From: Carboxylicivirga caseinilyticus
GTDB lineage: Bacteria; Bacteroidota; Bacteroidia; Bacteroidales; Marinilabiliaceae
NCBI GenBank assembly: GCA_025499705.1
Contig: JAFMVE010000021.1
Span: 1-64,000, forward strand
Direction: 5' to 3'
Length of the DNA stretch: 64,000 nucleotides
The position numbers and the translations under genes are program-made. The notes under the pieces are model-generated. The model was not told the DNA's origin. It made no database searches and saw only the letters and a program-made list of their open reading frames with translations. Of this stretch, positions 56,165 through 64,000 are shown piece after piece. Numbering within the stretch: position 1 is the first letter of the stretch; every line of letters begins with the position of its first letter.

Positions 56165-56518
56165 CTACCTAAAAAAAGTATCAGCCATTTTTTCATTTAA
56201 TTTTTGTTTACAAGTGTTGATCTCATCCTTAATCATTTCAAACCGTGCAATAATTTTATTACCAAACTTGGTTACTTCAGCTCCTCCTCCATTACTCCCT
56301 CCACGCTGACGAACCACCAACGGTAAAGGAGATAGCTCATTCATTTCTTTGATAAAATGCCAGGCTTGTTGATAAGACATTTTCATTTGTTTAGAGGCAG
56401 CATTTATAGATCCTTTGTCTCTTACCAAACACAATAAATCTATTCTTTTCTGATTGATGAAAAGTTGATCAAACTTATAGATCTCAACATTAGAACTAAT
56501 TGTAAATGGTGACTTCAT
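56165..56518 (-). CDS. ModE-like winged-helix regulator (DNA-binding domain only)
   Basis: A 117-residue protein with the LysR/ModE-type N-terminal winged helix: INQKRIDLLCLVRDKGSINA, then ASKQMKMSYQQAWHFIKEMNE and the wing VVRQRGGSNGGGAEVTKFG. This is the domain that opens E. coli ModE. The C-terminal molybdate-binding MOP domains are missing, as in the short ModE forms of many bacteria, so molybdate sensing would need another route. It lies directly upstream of the operator array and the porin-modA pair on the same strand, strongly suggesting local control of molybdate uptake. The array also overlaps the end of its own transcript. Confidence 0.85.
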   Translation of the reverse strand: MKSPFTISSNVEIYKFDQLFINQKRIDLLCLVRDKGSINAASKQMKMSYQQAWHFIKEMNELSPLPLVVRQRGGSNGGGAEVTKFGNKIIARFEMIKDEINTCKQKLNEKMADTFFR

Positions 56519-56598
56519 ATCTTACCACTAATAAATACAATGCCATTAACATTATCGATCTGAAAAACTGAAGATTAAACAAAATATAATCATTCCAA

Positions 56599-56618
56599 TT
56601 CTTACATTCTTGTAAGAA
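56599..56618. promoter_or_regulatory. TTCTTACA-TTCT-TGTAAGAA palindrome
   Basis: A perfect 8-bp inverted repeat in the 173-bp divergent region between the modE-like gene and the CDF exporter gene. It is centred about 84 bp upstream of the TTG and 140 bp upstream of the ATG start of the exporter gene. It is unlike the CGTTAT sites, so it is likely the target of a different regulator, perhaps for metal efflux. Confidence 0.45.
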
Positions 56619-56691
56619 ACTACCGTTATGTAATACCGAAATGTTAAAAGACAGATATACTTTCTGACACAAAACCCCTATTTATTGGTAT

Positions 56692-57399
56692 TTGAACAAA
56701 ACCAATAAGTGGCTAGCTTTGTTAGCTAACCAGCCAAGAATTGGAAATATGCACGAACATAAACACGAAAGAAAAACTTTTTGGGTAGTATTGCTAACAG
56801 CTGTAACAATGGCTGTGGAGATATTTTTTGGTTTAACAACCAAATCTATGGCGCTGTTGGCTGACGGAATTCATATGGGATCTCATGTTCTGGCAATAGG
56901 TCTTAGCTGGCTGGCTTATGTATTTGTTCGAAAAGTTTCGAAAAGCAAATCATTTACCGGCAATTCCGATAAAATCTTATCCCTTTCGGGCTACAGCAGT
57001 GGCTTAATGCTATTGATTTTTGCCGTTGTTATAATGGTTGAAGCTATTGAACGTCTTTATAATCCTCAAGAAATAGTATATAAGGAAGCAATCTTAGTAG
57101 CGATTATCGGTTTAGTTGTAAATATTGCGAGTGTCTTTTTATTGCATCACGATCATGAACATTCAGACCATAATATACGCGCAGCATATATGCATGTAAT
57201 TGCAGATGCTTTAACAAGCCTGTCTGCCATTATTGGATTAACTGCTGCAATGCTTTGGGATATACCATTTATTGATACCATAGCTGCATTAATCAGTTCG
57301 GTTGTTATAATTAAATGGTCTGTTGGATTATTAAAGGATTCTGGAGCTTCGTTATTGGATATGGAAAAAAGCGAACATTCGCATAACCATCATCATTAA
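56692..57399 (+). CDS. Cation diffusion facilitator metal exporter (DmeF/CzcD-like)
   Basis: A CDF-family inner-membrane exporter of divalent metals with six membrane helices. The metal site is formed by ALLADGIHMGSHVLA in helix 2 and AYMHVIADALTSL in helix 5. A His-rich loop (HHDHEHSDHN) and a His-rich tail (EHSHNHHH) support Zn, Co or Ni as substrate. The usual cytoplasmic C-terminal domain is almost absent, as in the DmeF group. The reading frame opens with TTG at 56692 (235 residues); ATG at 56749 (MHEHKHERKT, 216 residues) is an equally plausible start, and ATG is the commoner choice in this phylum. The stop overlaps that of the convergent DinB-like gene. Confidence 0.9.
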   Translation: MNKTNKWLALLANQPRIGNMHEHKHERKTFWVVLLTAVTMAVEIFFGLTTKSMALLADGIHMGSHVLAIGLSWLAYVFVRKVSKSKSFTGNSDKILSLSGYSSGLMLLIFAVVIMVEAIERLYNPQEIVYKEAILVAIIGLVVNIASVFLLHHDHEHSDHNIRAAYMHVIADALTSLSAIIGLTAAMLWDIPFIDTIAALISSVVIIKWSVGLLKDSGASLLDMEKSEHSHNHHH

Positions 57400-57869
57400 C
57401 AGCGATCAATCAGTTCTTGGATTTCTTTCAGATGTAAATAGAAATGCCGAGGAAAATCCTCCACCATTTCCTTTAATGAGACCATTCCATTTCCAGAATC
57501 CCACTGGTTATTCAGTTTTGCTATATCAATCTGGGCCACTACATGCAGAAAATGCAGATGTCCATATTTCCATGTTTGTACCAGATTATTCCAATCTTCA
57601 TCCAGATAGTTTTGAATGGCAATCCATCTGTCATTATTTCCATTACTTGCATAACATGGAAATTGAAATGGGCTTGGCTGATATTGCAAATGAATGATGC
57701 GGTGAGTGTTATTCGATGCAGAATCATACATATGACCAACTATTTCTTTGATCGTTCTATTCTGGCTGTTTCTTCTATCCACCAATAAATCATGATTTAA
57801 ACTCATCAAACGAACTTCCCATTCTAAAACACCCGGTTTTATTGATTGAACAACATCTTTAAAATACAT
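57396..57869 (-). CDS. DinB-superfamily protein
   Basis: A 157-residue four-helix-bundle protein of DinB type. The first helix has KPGVLEWEVRLMSL, the second NRTIKEIVGHMYDSASNNTHRI with a candidate metal His, and a late helix KEMVEDFPRHFYLHLKEI with two further His. Three His residues at these places are the usual metal ligands. Relatives include thiol-dependent transferases; the reaction here is unknown. I prefer ATG at 57867-57869, which leaves a 10-bp gap to the upstream gene. The in-frame ATG at 57905 would overlap it by 26 bp. The TAA stop shares bases with that of the convergent exporter gene (TTAA at 57396-57399). Confidence 0.7.
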   Translation of the reverse strand: MYFKDVVQSIKPGVLEWEVRLMSLNHDLLVDRRNSQNRTIKEIVGHMYDSASNNTHRIIHLQYQPSPFQFPCYASNGNNDRWIAIQNYLDEDWNNLVQTWKYGHLHFLHVVAQIDIAKLNNQWDSGNGMVSLKEMVEDFPRHFYLHLKEIQELIDRC

Positions 57870-57879
57870 ATCAGTAGGG

Positions 57880-58464
57880 TTATTTTTGAAATTGATAATG
57901 ACCAATTATTGTATATCTAAACAAACAATCTTCCAATACCTGACCTGCTCCAATATTATGAATTATCTGATATCGTCTCTGATTAGTTGATTTAATATTG
58001 GATACGATACCAATATGAGTAACATTGCCACCTAAATTCCAGCAAACAATATCTCCTGGATGATAATCCTCCGGATTTTGTGATTTTGAAAGAGCAGTAC
58101 CATGCCTTTCAAAATATTTTATCAGATTGGGCACCCTTCGATGATCGATATTTTTATCGGTAGATGTTAATCCCCAATTTTTAGGATATAAATTAAAATA
58201 AGCTTTCATATCCTCATGAACCTCTTTCTGCAGATCAATATCAAACATTCGATACGCCCGAATAATAACATCGGTACAAACACCTTTGTCGGCTGGAACA
58301 TCTCCACCTGGATAGGATATGCTAAAATAGGATGGATCATAAACCACATGCTGGTGGGTTAACACAAAAGCTGAATCAGCCAGCTGATTGAAGAAAGTAT
58401 TCTGACAATATATTGATGGAATAAAAGTAAATACAAAACCAATAATCAGAGTTATTTTCTTCAT
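57880..58464 (-). CDS. DUF1287 secreted protein (NlpC/P60-like fold)
   Basis: A 194-residue protein with a signal peptide (residues 1-20, ending PSIYCQ). It carries the DUF1287 marks YPGGDVPADKGVCTDVIIRA with Cys63, HRRVPNLIKYFERHG, PGDIVCWNLGGNVTHIGIVS with His150, and HNIGAG near 169. The Cys/His pair and the fold suggest a papain-like amidase or peptidase acting in the periplasm, perhaps on cell-wall material; this is family-level inference. It is followed after 10 bp by the DinB-like gene and is probably co-transcribed with it. Confidence 0.88.
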   Translation of the reverse strand: MKKITLIIGFVFTFIPSIYCQNTFFNQLADSAFVLTHQHVVYDPSYFSISYPGGDVPADKGVCTDVIIRAYRMFDIDLQKEVHEDMKAYFNLYPKNWGLTSTDKNIDHRRVPNLIKYFERHGTALSKSQNPEDYHPGDIVCWNLGGNVTHIGIVSNIKSTNQRRYQIIHNIGAGQVLEDCLFRYTIIGHYQFQK

Positions 58465-58544
58465 GAAGCATAATTAAAAAAAGGTTAAGCCTCACTAAAA
58501 ATACAATTTCTCTTATTAATATAATAATGTAGTATACATTAATC

Positions 58545-60008
58545 CTACTCTTTATTAAATAGTTTCTTCAATGCTGTAATCTTCTCTTCAACAGTATCCT
58601 GATCTAAAACTTTTTGAATATCCTTTTTATTCACTTTAGTGGTTGTTTCAGCTTTATCCTTAAAATTGCCTGACAAAAAATTATCAGAGAATATGGTTTC
58701 CTGATCTCCACCCATTTCAAAGATTCCTACCACTCCATCCTGAGTTTGGAATATATTATTTTGAATATTTGTTTTTACAGGCCATTTATTACCCCAATCA
58801 CCCATTTTAATGATTCGATAATCGGTAGTATCAACCTCTCTATTATTTACTACTATCAGATTATTACTAATCTCAGTATTCTCGACCGGACCGGTTATGT
58901 GGATTGTTGGAGTAAACCAACCTGCCTGTTTGGTTGGATACTTTCGAAGTCCATCATTTACGCTTATGTTGTAACGAATAATGGTTCCGGTGGTACCTTT
59001 GTTCCAGTTTTTTCCCAACGAATAACCATCATTACAAATCAGTAAAAACCCTCCGGCATTATCGTGACTGTAATTGTATTGAATGATTGTACCATGGCAA
59101 TTGTAATCGGCATCAAATCCCTGTCCGTCCCACTTGGCATTATGACCACTAACCTCGTTGTATTGAATAATGGTATTATCACAACTCCATGGCCAGATTC
59201 CGGCCGCAGCTTCTTCGTATGATAAAATATCAGGACAATCACGCATTATATTGTACTCAATCAATGCTCCATCGCAACCAATTGGCACTATCCCATCGCC
59301 CGGCACACCTTCTATAAGATTACCAACAATATGTACATTTAAACTGGGAAACCAATTATCACGACCGGCATATCCACCTGAATAAATTCCATTTCTACCA
59401 CAATTCAAAATATGACAATCCTTAATAACTAATCCATCAAAACATGTATTGATACTGTCACCAGAATTCTCCCAATAAATGCCACCACCGGCCCCTTTTT
59501 GTTTTACCAGACTTCCATTAACGTCGCGCACCAGAAGGTTCTCAATTTTCACAGAATGACGAACACCACTATTCCGAGCCTTGATATAAACTCCAAATCT
59601 ATTTACCTCCCTTTCTTTTCCAGTATTGGTTATTTCCAAATCGTAAATCTCACAATAAGCAGGATTCTCTAGCAACAAGCCATATTGCTCTTGCCCCAGG
59701 CCATTTATTACGGGTCTTGGCAAGCTATTATCTCCATATGTACCAACGTAAATTGGTTGATCTTTTTCTCCCTCTAATTCTAATTTCAGAGGTTCATTAA
59801 ACACGCTTCCTTTCTTAAAAAAAACCGAATCACCAGCAACCAATTTTAATTGGAGCAGATTTTTCATACTTCTCCAGGGTTTAGTAATGGAAATGCCAGT
59901 ATTCGAATCAGCCCCTCCTTTAGAATCTATATAATAATTGGTTGCATTCAGATGAACTGTAAATAAACTGGCTACAAAAAGGATATTTATAATAGCTGAC
60001 TTTTTCAT
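58545..60008 (-). CDS. Secreted right-handed parallel beta-helix protein
   Basis: A 487-residue protein with a signal peptide (residues 1-22, ending LNATN). It begins NYYIDSKGGADSNTGIS, the usual opening of pectate-lyase-like and chondroitinase-B-like proteins. PbH1 coils run from about 75 to 440 (IEYNIMRDCPD, IIQYNEVSGH, IIQYNYSHDN, IIRYNISVND), with Asn ladders. A short helical tail (about 450-487) ends the protein. The fold is clear; it could be a polysaccharide lyase or hydrolase, and no catalytic residues can be named. It is not linked to the PUL. Confidence 0.85.
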   Translation of the reverse strand: MKKSAIINILFVASLFTVHLNATNYYIDSKGGADSNTGISITKPWRSMKNLLQLKLVAGDSVFFKKGSVFNEPLKLELEGEKDQPIYVGTYGDNSLPRPVINGLGQEQYGLLLENPAYCEIYDLEITNTGKEREVNRFGVYIKARNSGVRHSVKIENLLVRDVNGSLVKQKGAGGGIYWENSGDSINTCFDGLVIKDCHILNCGRNGIYSGGYAGRDNWFPSLNVHIVGNLIEGVPGDGIVPIGCDGALIEYNIMRDCPDILSYEEAAAGIWPWSCDNTIIQYNEVSGHNAKWDGQGFDADYNCHGTIIQYNYSHDNAGGFLLICNDGYSLGKNWNKGTTGTIIRYNISVNDGLRKYPTKQAGWFTPTIHITGPVENTEISNNLIVVNNREVDTTDYRIIKMGDWGNKWPVKTNIQNNIFQTQDGVVGIFEMGGDQETIFSDNFLSGNFKDKAETTTKVNKKDIQKVLDQDTVEEKITALKKLFNKE

Positions 60009-60066
60009 TGGATTATATATTTAAATCAGAATGCGAGTTAGTCAATAAAATATAAAATAAATGGTA

Positions 60067-60099
60067 CAAAAAAGCAGGAAACTAATACATTTCCTGCTT
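60067..60099 (-). terminator. Rho-independent terminator after the M24 peptidase
   Basis: AAGCAGGAA (60072-60080) and TTCCTGCTT (60091-60099) form a 9-bp stem with a 10-nt loop. On the minus strand it is followed by TTTTGTACC with the stem's own T residues. It lies 25 bp past the stop codon. Confidence 0.8.
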
Positions 60100-60123
60100 G
60101 TAATTATTTTCGGCCGTCTTCTG

Positions 60124-61317
60124 TTAATCGACTAATATCATTCCCGGATTATTTCCGGAAATACATCGTCCACCTTGAGGAGTTACCACAAACGTATTTT
60201 CGATACCTACCATTCCTACTCCTTCAATACCTTTTTTAGGTTCTACAGCGAATACCATGTTCTCTTCAAAAGGCATCTTAAATCCCTTAGCCAAAACAGG
60301 AGCCTCGTCCATTGTTATTCCTATACCATGTCCCAAAAACTTAACTTTACGATTTCCAAACCCCATGAAATTCTTTTGGAAATCAGGCGATAAACTATCC
60401 ATTATGGTTTCATAAACCATTTCACCAGAATTGCCGGGTGTTAACATGGCTGCAATCCTATTTTGAATTTCAACACATTGCATATGAATTTTGATTACCT
60501 CATCAGGTAGTGAATTACCAAACATATAGGTAACTGTTTTATCAGAATGATAGCCGTTAACTCCGACTCCCATGTCTACAAATACCAAATCACCTTTCTT
60601 TAGTTTACGATGACGGCTACCCAAGCTTGGAACAGCAGCATTCAAACCTCTGTTACCACCCGGACCATCAAAGTTAGTTGGCATTAATGAACTGGTTCCA
60701 AATCCTAATTGGGCAACAACAAGATCAGTATCGTGCATAGCAAATCGAGCTGTTCCCTGATGCCCCTCCTTCACCGCAACTTCATATAGTTCGGCTGCCA
60801 AATCAGCTTCTGTCATTCCTTCGCGCAATATTGCAGGTACTTTCTCTTCTAAAACGTGCTGATGTATTCTTCCGGCCTGCTCCATAAAACTTAGTTCCCA
60901 TGCACTTTTTACAGCACGTGTCATCGACAACTGAAAATCCAACCCTTTAAACGTCTCAAACAAAAAATGCTTTTGAATACGGTTAAACATAGCTAAAGGA
61001 ACAAACTCACTCTCAAGATACACAACAGATGGCTTTTGCATATATACTTCAGCTGCATCACGGTAGCTACTCATCGGACGAATGTCTTCAAAGGCCGATT
61101 CTTCCATTGCTCGTTCATAGCTTCGGCGTACCCAGTAAACAGCACTTTTATCGCGCTCAACCACCAACATACCTTCTGACATTGAACCCGTAAAATACAG
61201 TAAGTTTACTTTACTGAATATCATAGCCATTTGCCAATCCGGGTTTTGCTCATTCATCAACCGGCAAAACGATTCCATCCTCATCTTTAACTCAGAGGCA
61301 GGTGTTTTCTCGCTCAT
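60124..61317 (-). CDS. M24-family metallopeptidase (Xaa-Pro aminopeptidase type)
   Basis: A 397-residue pita-bread-fold enzyme with an N-terminal creatinase-like domain (about 1-150) and a C-terminal M24 domain. Dinuclear metal ligands are visible: two Asp in VFVDMGVGVNGYHSDKTV, His in FLGHGIGITMDEAP, Glu in VFAVEPKKG and Glu in VGIENTFVVT. It removes N-terminal residues before proline, or a related substrate, in the cytoplasm. I use ATG at 61315-61317 (MSEKTPASELK); the in-frame ATG at 61341 would add MPLQKNKF. It stands alone with a clear terminator. Confidence 0.87.
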   Translation of the reverse strand: MSEKTPASELKMRMESFCRLMNEQNPDWQMAMIFSKVNLLYFTGSMSEGMLVVERDKSAVYWVRRSYERAMEESAFEDIRPMSSYRDAAEVYMQKPSVVYLESEFVPLAMFNRIQKHFLFETFKGLDFQLSMTRAVKSAWELSFMEQAGRIHQHVLEEKVPAILREGMTEADLAAELYEVAVKEGHQGTARFAMHDTDLVVAQLGFGTSSLMPTNFDGPGGNRGLNAAVPSLGSRHRKLKKGDLVFVDMGVGVNGYHSDKTVTYMFGNSLPDEVIKIHMQCVEIQNRIAAMLTPGNSGEMVYETIMDSLSPDFQKNFMGFGNRKVKFLGHGIGITMDEAPVLAKGFKMPFEENMVFAVEPKKGIEGVGMVGIENTFVVTPQGGRCISGNNPGMILVD

Positions 61318-61439
61318 AAATTTATTTTTTTGAAGCGGCAAAGATAACAGCTATCTGTTTTTTAACGGAAAAATTCTGTAAGAAATATTAAAACCGATTT
61401 TTACAACCATGATATAATATTTATTGCAAAGCACTTTAT

Positions 61440-62363
61440 TTATTCCTTTTTGTTTGCATCTAAAAATCCAAAAATCTTTGTCACGTAGGGGACACCTCCC
61501 ACTCTCCAAACATTTAAATGGTTGGCATCAGGTATTTCCAAAAACTCTTTATCATCAGATGCCAGATGTTCGAAATTCTTTCTTCCATAATCAATTTTAA
61601 TTCGATCATCTTTTGTTCCATGTACCATTAATATGGGTTGATATACATTTTGTGCAGATACAAAAGGTTTAACATCTGAAGGTGAAAAATCAGCAATCCT
61701 GCCTGAACGATAAATAAAATAATCAGTTAGTAATGGTATGTCAAATCCAATAAAATTAGGTATATAATCATGCACAATTGTTTCAAAATCAGAAAACGTA
61801 CTTTCAATAATTCCAAACTTAATTTCAGGTTTAACTGACATAGCCTGCAAAGAAACAGCAGCGCCTAATGATTGCCCCCAAATACCAATATTATCTGTAA
61901 GTTTCTCATTATTCAATAAGGTATCAACAACAATAGAGAGGTCTTCTTTTTCATGATAACCGAATGTACAATATTCACCCTCACTTTGTCCGTGAGCTCT
62001 AAGATCAATTAAAACAACATTATAACAACTATCAGCCAAAACCTTGGCCATTGGTAAGAAATATTCTTTACAGGATCGAATTCCATGAACCATGATGATA
62101 GTTCCTTTCTGAATAGTCTTATTCGAATAAATAACATACCCTTTCAAGTCTAAACCATCATTCGTTTTGATCACTAAATCATCTGAATTCAAGTTAAAAT
62201 CAGCCGGAGTATTCAACCTTACTTGATTAGAAGATTTCAATAACGAAATTACCCCTCCTTTGGTTTGAATAATCAATCGGGGACCAAAATAATTCGCAGT
62301 AATTGCAATTGGAAGTATTATAACTAACAGAATTATTAAAATCCGATATTTTGTTTTACTCAT
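61440..62363 (-). CDS. Membrane-anchored alpha/beta hydrolase
   Basis: A 307-residue protein with an N-terminal membrane anchor (residues 7-24) and an alpha/beta-hydrolase domain. The oxyanion segment is MVHGIRSCKEYF, the nucleophile elbow GIWGQSLGAAVS with Ser165, the acid Asp252 or Asp253 in HGTKDDRI and His282 in PDANHLNVW. The substrate is unknown; the family (YqkD/FrsA-like) includes esterases and peptidases. It follows the serine hydrolase gene by 15 bp on the same strand, so both form an operon. Confidence 0.85.
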   Translation of the reverse strand: MSKTKYRILIILLVIILPIAITANYFGPRLIIQTKGGVISLLKSSNQVRLNTPADFNLNSDDLVIKTNDGLDLKGYVIYSNKTIQKGTIIMVHGIRSCKEYFLPMAKVLADSCYNVVLIDLRAHGQSEGEYCTFGYHEKEDLSIVVDTLLNNEKLTDNIGIWGQSLGAAVSLQAMSVKPEIKFGIIESTFSDFETIVHDYIPNFIGFDIPLLTDYFIYRSGRIADFSPSDVKPFVSAQNVYQPILMVHGTKDDRIKIDYGRKNFEHLASDDKEFLEIPDANHLNVWRVGGVPYVTKIFGFLDANKKE

Positions 62364-62378
62364 TAATTAAAATCAGCT

Positions 62379-63512
62379 TTAATTACTCAGTTGATCTCTC
62401 CATTTATATAACAACACACCACATTTATTTAGCTTAGGATGTAATTTTGTAAGATCTTTAATAAGATATTCCAATGGAGTTCTTTCATCTTTCGGTATTC
62501 GTTTATTATCAGCATTGATAACAATAACCAGATCAAGATCAGGAACAATATTAATAATCTGACCTCCATTGCCCGGGATAAACCATGAGTCAAAACCAAA
62601 TTCAGTTTTTACCATTTGCCACTGATACCCTCCATAAAGGGGATGTTTAATTTCGATGTGAGGAGTAAATGTTTTATTGATCCAATCGGAGGACACTATC
62701 TGCTTGTCCATCCACATACCTTTATTTATATGAAGTAAAGCATATTTAGCAATATCTCTGGATTTTAATTCCAGTCCTCCTCCTAAATCATAGATTCCAT
62801 TCTTTGCAAACCATTTATAATTGTCAATTCCTAAAGGTTTAAACAAGTTATCATTGGCAAATTCTGCAACATCCTGCCCGGTTGCAACTTTAATTATCTC
62901 TCCAATAATAATATTATTAGGACCACTATATGCATATTGGGTTCCGGGAATGGTTTTCATGGGTAAATTTAAAGAGGCATCTAACCAGTTATCCATCTTA
63001 TCCATTTTTACACCCATATTTTCAGGATCGGTTATAGGTAAAGAAACCTCATCCCAGGCAAAACCTGAGGTACTGGCTAATAAATCCTGAATGGTAATCT
63101 GATATTTTAAAGAATCAGCTTTTAGTGAACCATATTGAGGAAAATAATCAAGCATCTTTTGATTCACATCTTTAATCTTTCCCTGATCAATTGCAATACC
63201 CATTAAAATCGGGCTTATACTTTTAGTGGTTGAAGCCATATAATGTACTTCATCAGGATTCCAGCCATTATAATACTGCTCAATAATTAACTCATTATTG
63301 TGTATTAGCAATATACTTTGCAGTTTACCGTACTTGCCTTCTGCAACCTCATTACTTATTTTCTCAAAATTATCTTTATTAAAATGATGTTCGGAGAGGT
63401 TTGATACTTTTAAACCATCATTTTTGTCGAAGGGTTGATTATATGAAACACCTGAATGTTGTTTACAGGAAATTAAGTTTACAACAATTAAAATACCGAT
63501 TAGCTTTTTCAT
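62379..63512 (-). CDS. Beta-lactamase-family (class C-like) serine hydrolase, lipoprotein
   Basis: A 377-residue serine hydrolase with a lipoprotein signal (NLISC, Cys16). The active-site SxxK is STTK (Ser94, Lys97) in HYMASTTKSIS, and the second motif YSG lies at 195-197. The third motif is in the region GNGGQIINI near the C-terminus, not a canonical KTG. Such proteins are esterases, D-aminopeptidases or penicillin-binding relatives and are not assumed to give resistance. I use ATG at 63510-63512 (MKKLIGILIVV); the in-frame ATG at 63557 would destroy the signal peptide. It is the first gene of a two-gene operon. Confidence 0.87.
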   Translation of the reverse strand: MKKLIGILIVVNLISCKQHSGVSYNQPFDKNDGLKVSNLSEHHFNKDNFEKISNEVAEGKYGKLQSILLIHNNELIIEQYYNGWNPDEVHYMASTTKSISPILMGIAIDQGKIKDVNQKMLDYFPQYGSLKADSLKYQITIQDLLASTSGFAWDEVSLPITDPENMGVKMDKMDNWLDASLNLPMKTIPGTQYAYSGPNNIIIGEIIKVATGQDVAEFANDNLFKPLGIDNYKWFAKNGIYDLGGGLELKSRDIAKYALLHINKGMWMDKQIVSSDWINKTFTPHIEIKHPLYGGYQWQMVKTEFGFDSWFIPGNGGQIINIVPDLDLVIVINADNKRIPKDERTPLEYLIKDLTKLHPKLNKCGVLLYKWRDQLSN

Positions 63513-63689
63513 TTTGTTAGGATTATGTCTAAAGATAACAAAACTTTTTAAGCACAAGTAATAAACAATTTGATTAATAAATCCTCTACTCCCAGGTTTC
63601 AGAACAAAGTAAGCTGATTATAAACTCCAGCCTAGCAATATTTATTAATAGGTAACTTGGTAAATAAGAACATCTACCTAGTGTAATAA

Positions 63690-63812
63690 ACAAAAAACCC
63701 GCCTCAACATTACACCATTTCGTTGAAGCGGGTCCTATTCCTTTTGGTTTGGCCGTTGCCTGGTTAAGAAGTTGAATAGGAATAGGTTGGTTATACTATC
63801 TGGTAGTATAGG
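63690..63812 (-). ncRNA. Candidate structured small RNA or leader, ending in a terminator
   Basis: Read on the minus strand from about 63812: hairpin TATACTA-N5-TAGTATA (63792-63810), then CCTATTCC pairing with GGAATAGG (63779-63786 with 63734-63741) around a 37-nt loop. A terminator hairpin follows, ACCCGCTTCAAC pairing with GTTGAGGCGGGT (63697-63733, one mismatch) and then TTTTTT. No open reading frame of note lies in 63513-64000, and the gap to the window edge (about 190 bp) is too long for the terminator of a gene outside. It could be a free small RNA or an attenuator-type leader of the serine hydrolase gene 180 bp downstream. No known RNA family is recognised. Confidence 0.45.
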
Positions 63813-64000
63813 GTGTTAATTCATTGGTTAGATATTTTATTCATTAAATAATCTTGCATGAAATTAAAAAAATAATCTCATTAAACAATGTCATTTAATT
63901 GATATTCAATAGATATTTAATATTTTTAGTAATAATCCGTAAAAAGTTAATCTATTTATACCTATTCTTATTAGCAACATTTTCTTAATCTCATCGATAA

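Overview
The window is a stretch of a Bacteroidota chromosome, most like a free-living marine or sediment member of the Bacteroidales/Marinilabiliales. The sequence is AT-rich. It carries a SusC/SusD polysaccharide-utilisation locus (PUL) driven by a hybrid two-component system, a subtilase with a type IX secretion C-terminal domain, many lipoprotein-type glycoside hydrolases, and families typical of the phylum (SigZ, DUF5686, DUF3823, DUF4965, a DUF4248-like pair). The species call is inference; no rRNA or tRNA gene was seen.

Layout. 1-2.2 kb is an accessory, gene-poor region: a truncated excisionase-type helix-turn-helix gene at the edge, two near-identical 78-residue proteins, 10-bp-phased repeats and a second degenerate repeat family. 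2.2-4.6 kb is a candidate organoarsenical-resistance cluster on the minus strand (OM channel - sigZ - arsI - arsN). 4.7-11.6 kb holds GH95 fucosidase-type and GH2 beta-galactosidase genes, then a terminator and a Gfo/Idh/MocA oxidoreductase. 11.9-12.6 kb is pepE. 12.7-19.1 kb is a run of ywqK-like, secreted subtilase, xseA, TPR histidine kinase and xseB genes; the kinase separates the two exonuclease VII subunits. Then come dnaK, a four-gene MacAB/TolC-type exporter operon that lacks an ATPase gene (21.3-26.8 kb), glmM, an RluB/RsuA-type pseudouridine synthase, a DUF5686 outer-membrane protein and valS.

34.9-54.0 kb is a PUL. SusC, SusD and a DUF3823 lipoprotein are followed by DUF4965, GH127, an unrecognised secreted two-domain protein, GH43 and aldose 1-epimerase, with a divergent 1356-residue hybrid two-component regulator. 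GH127 plus GH43 point to an L-arabinofuranose-containing plant or algal glycan. Strong hairpin terminators inside the cluster suggest stepped expression, with uptake genes above enzymes.

54.0-56.5 kb is a molybdate module (modE-like regulator, porin, modA, no modBC). Three evenly spaced copies of a CGTTAT-N12-ATAACG palindrome lie upstream of the porin. 56.7-63.5 kb carries a CDF metal exporter, DinB-like, DUF1287, parallel beta-helix, M24 peptidase, alpha/beta hydrolase and beta-lactamase-family genes. The last 0.5 kb has no protein gene but holds a candidate structured RNA ending in a terminator.

No CRISPR array, complete insertion sequence, or rRNA/tRNA gene was recognised. The best leads are the ModE operator array, the sigZ-arsI-arsN cluster, the unknown PUL protein, the ATPase-less exporter, the phased repeats at 0.3-0.5 kb and the terminal RNA candidate.
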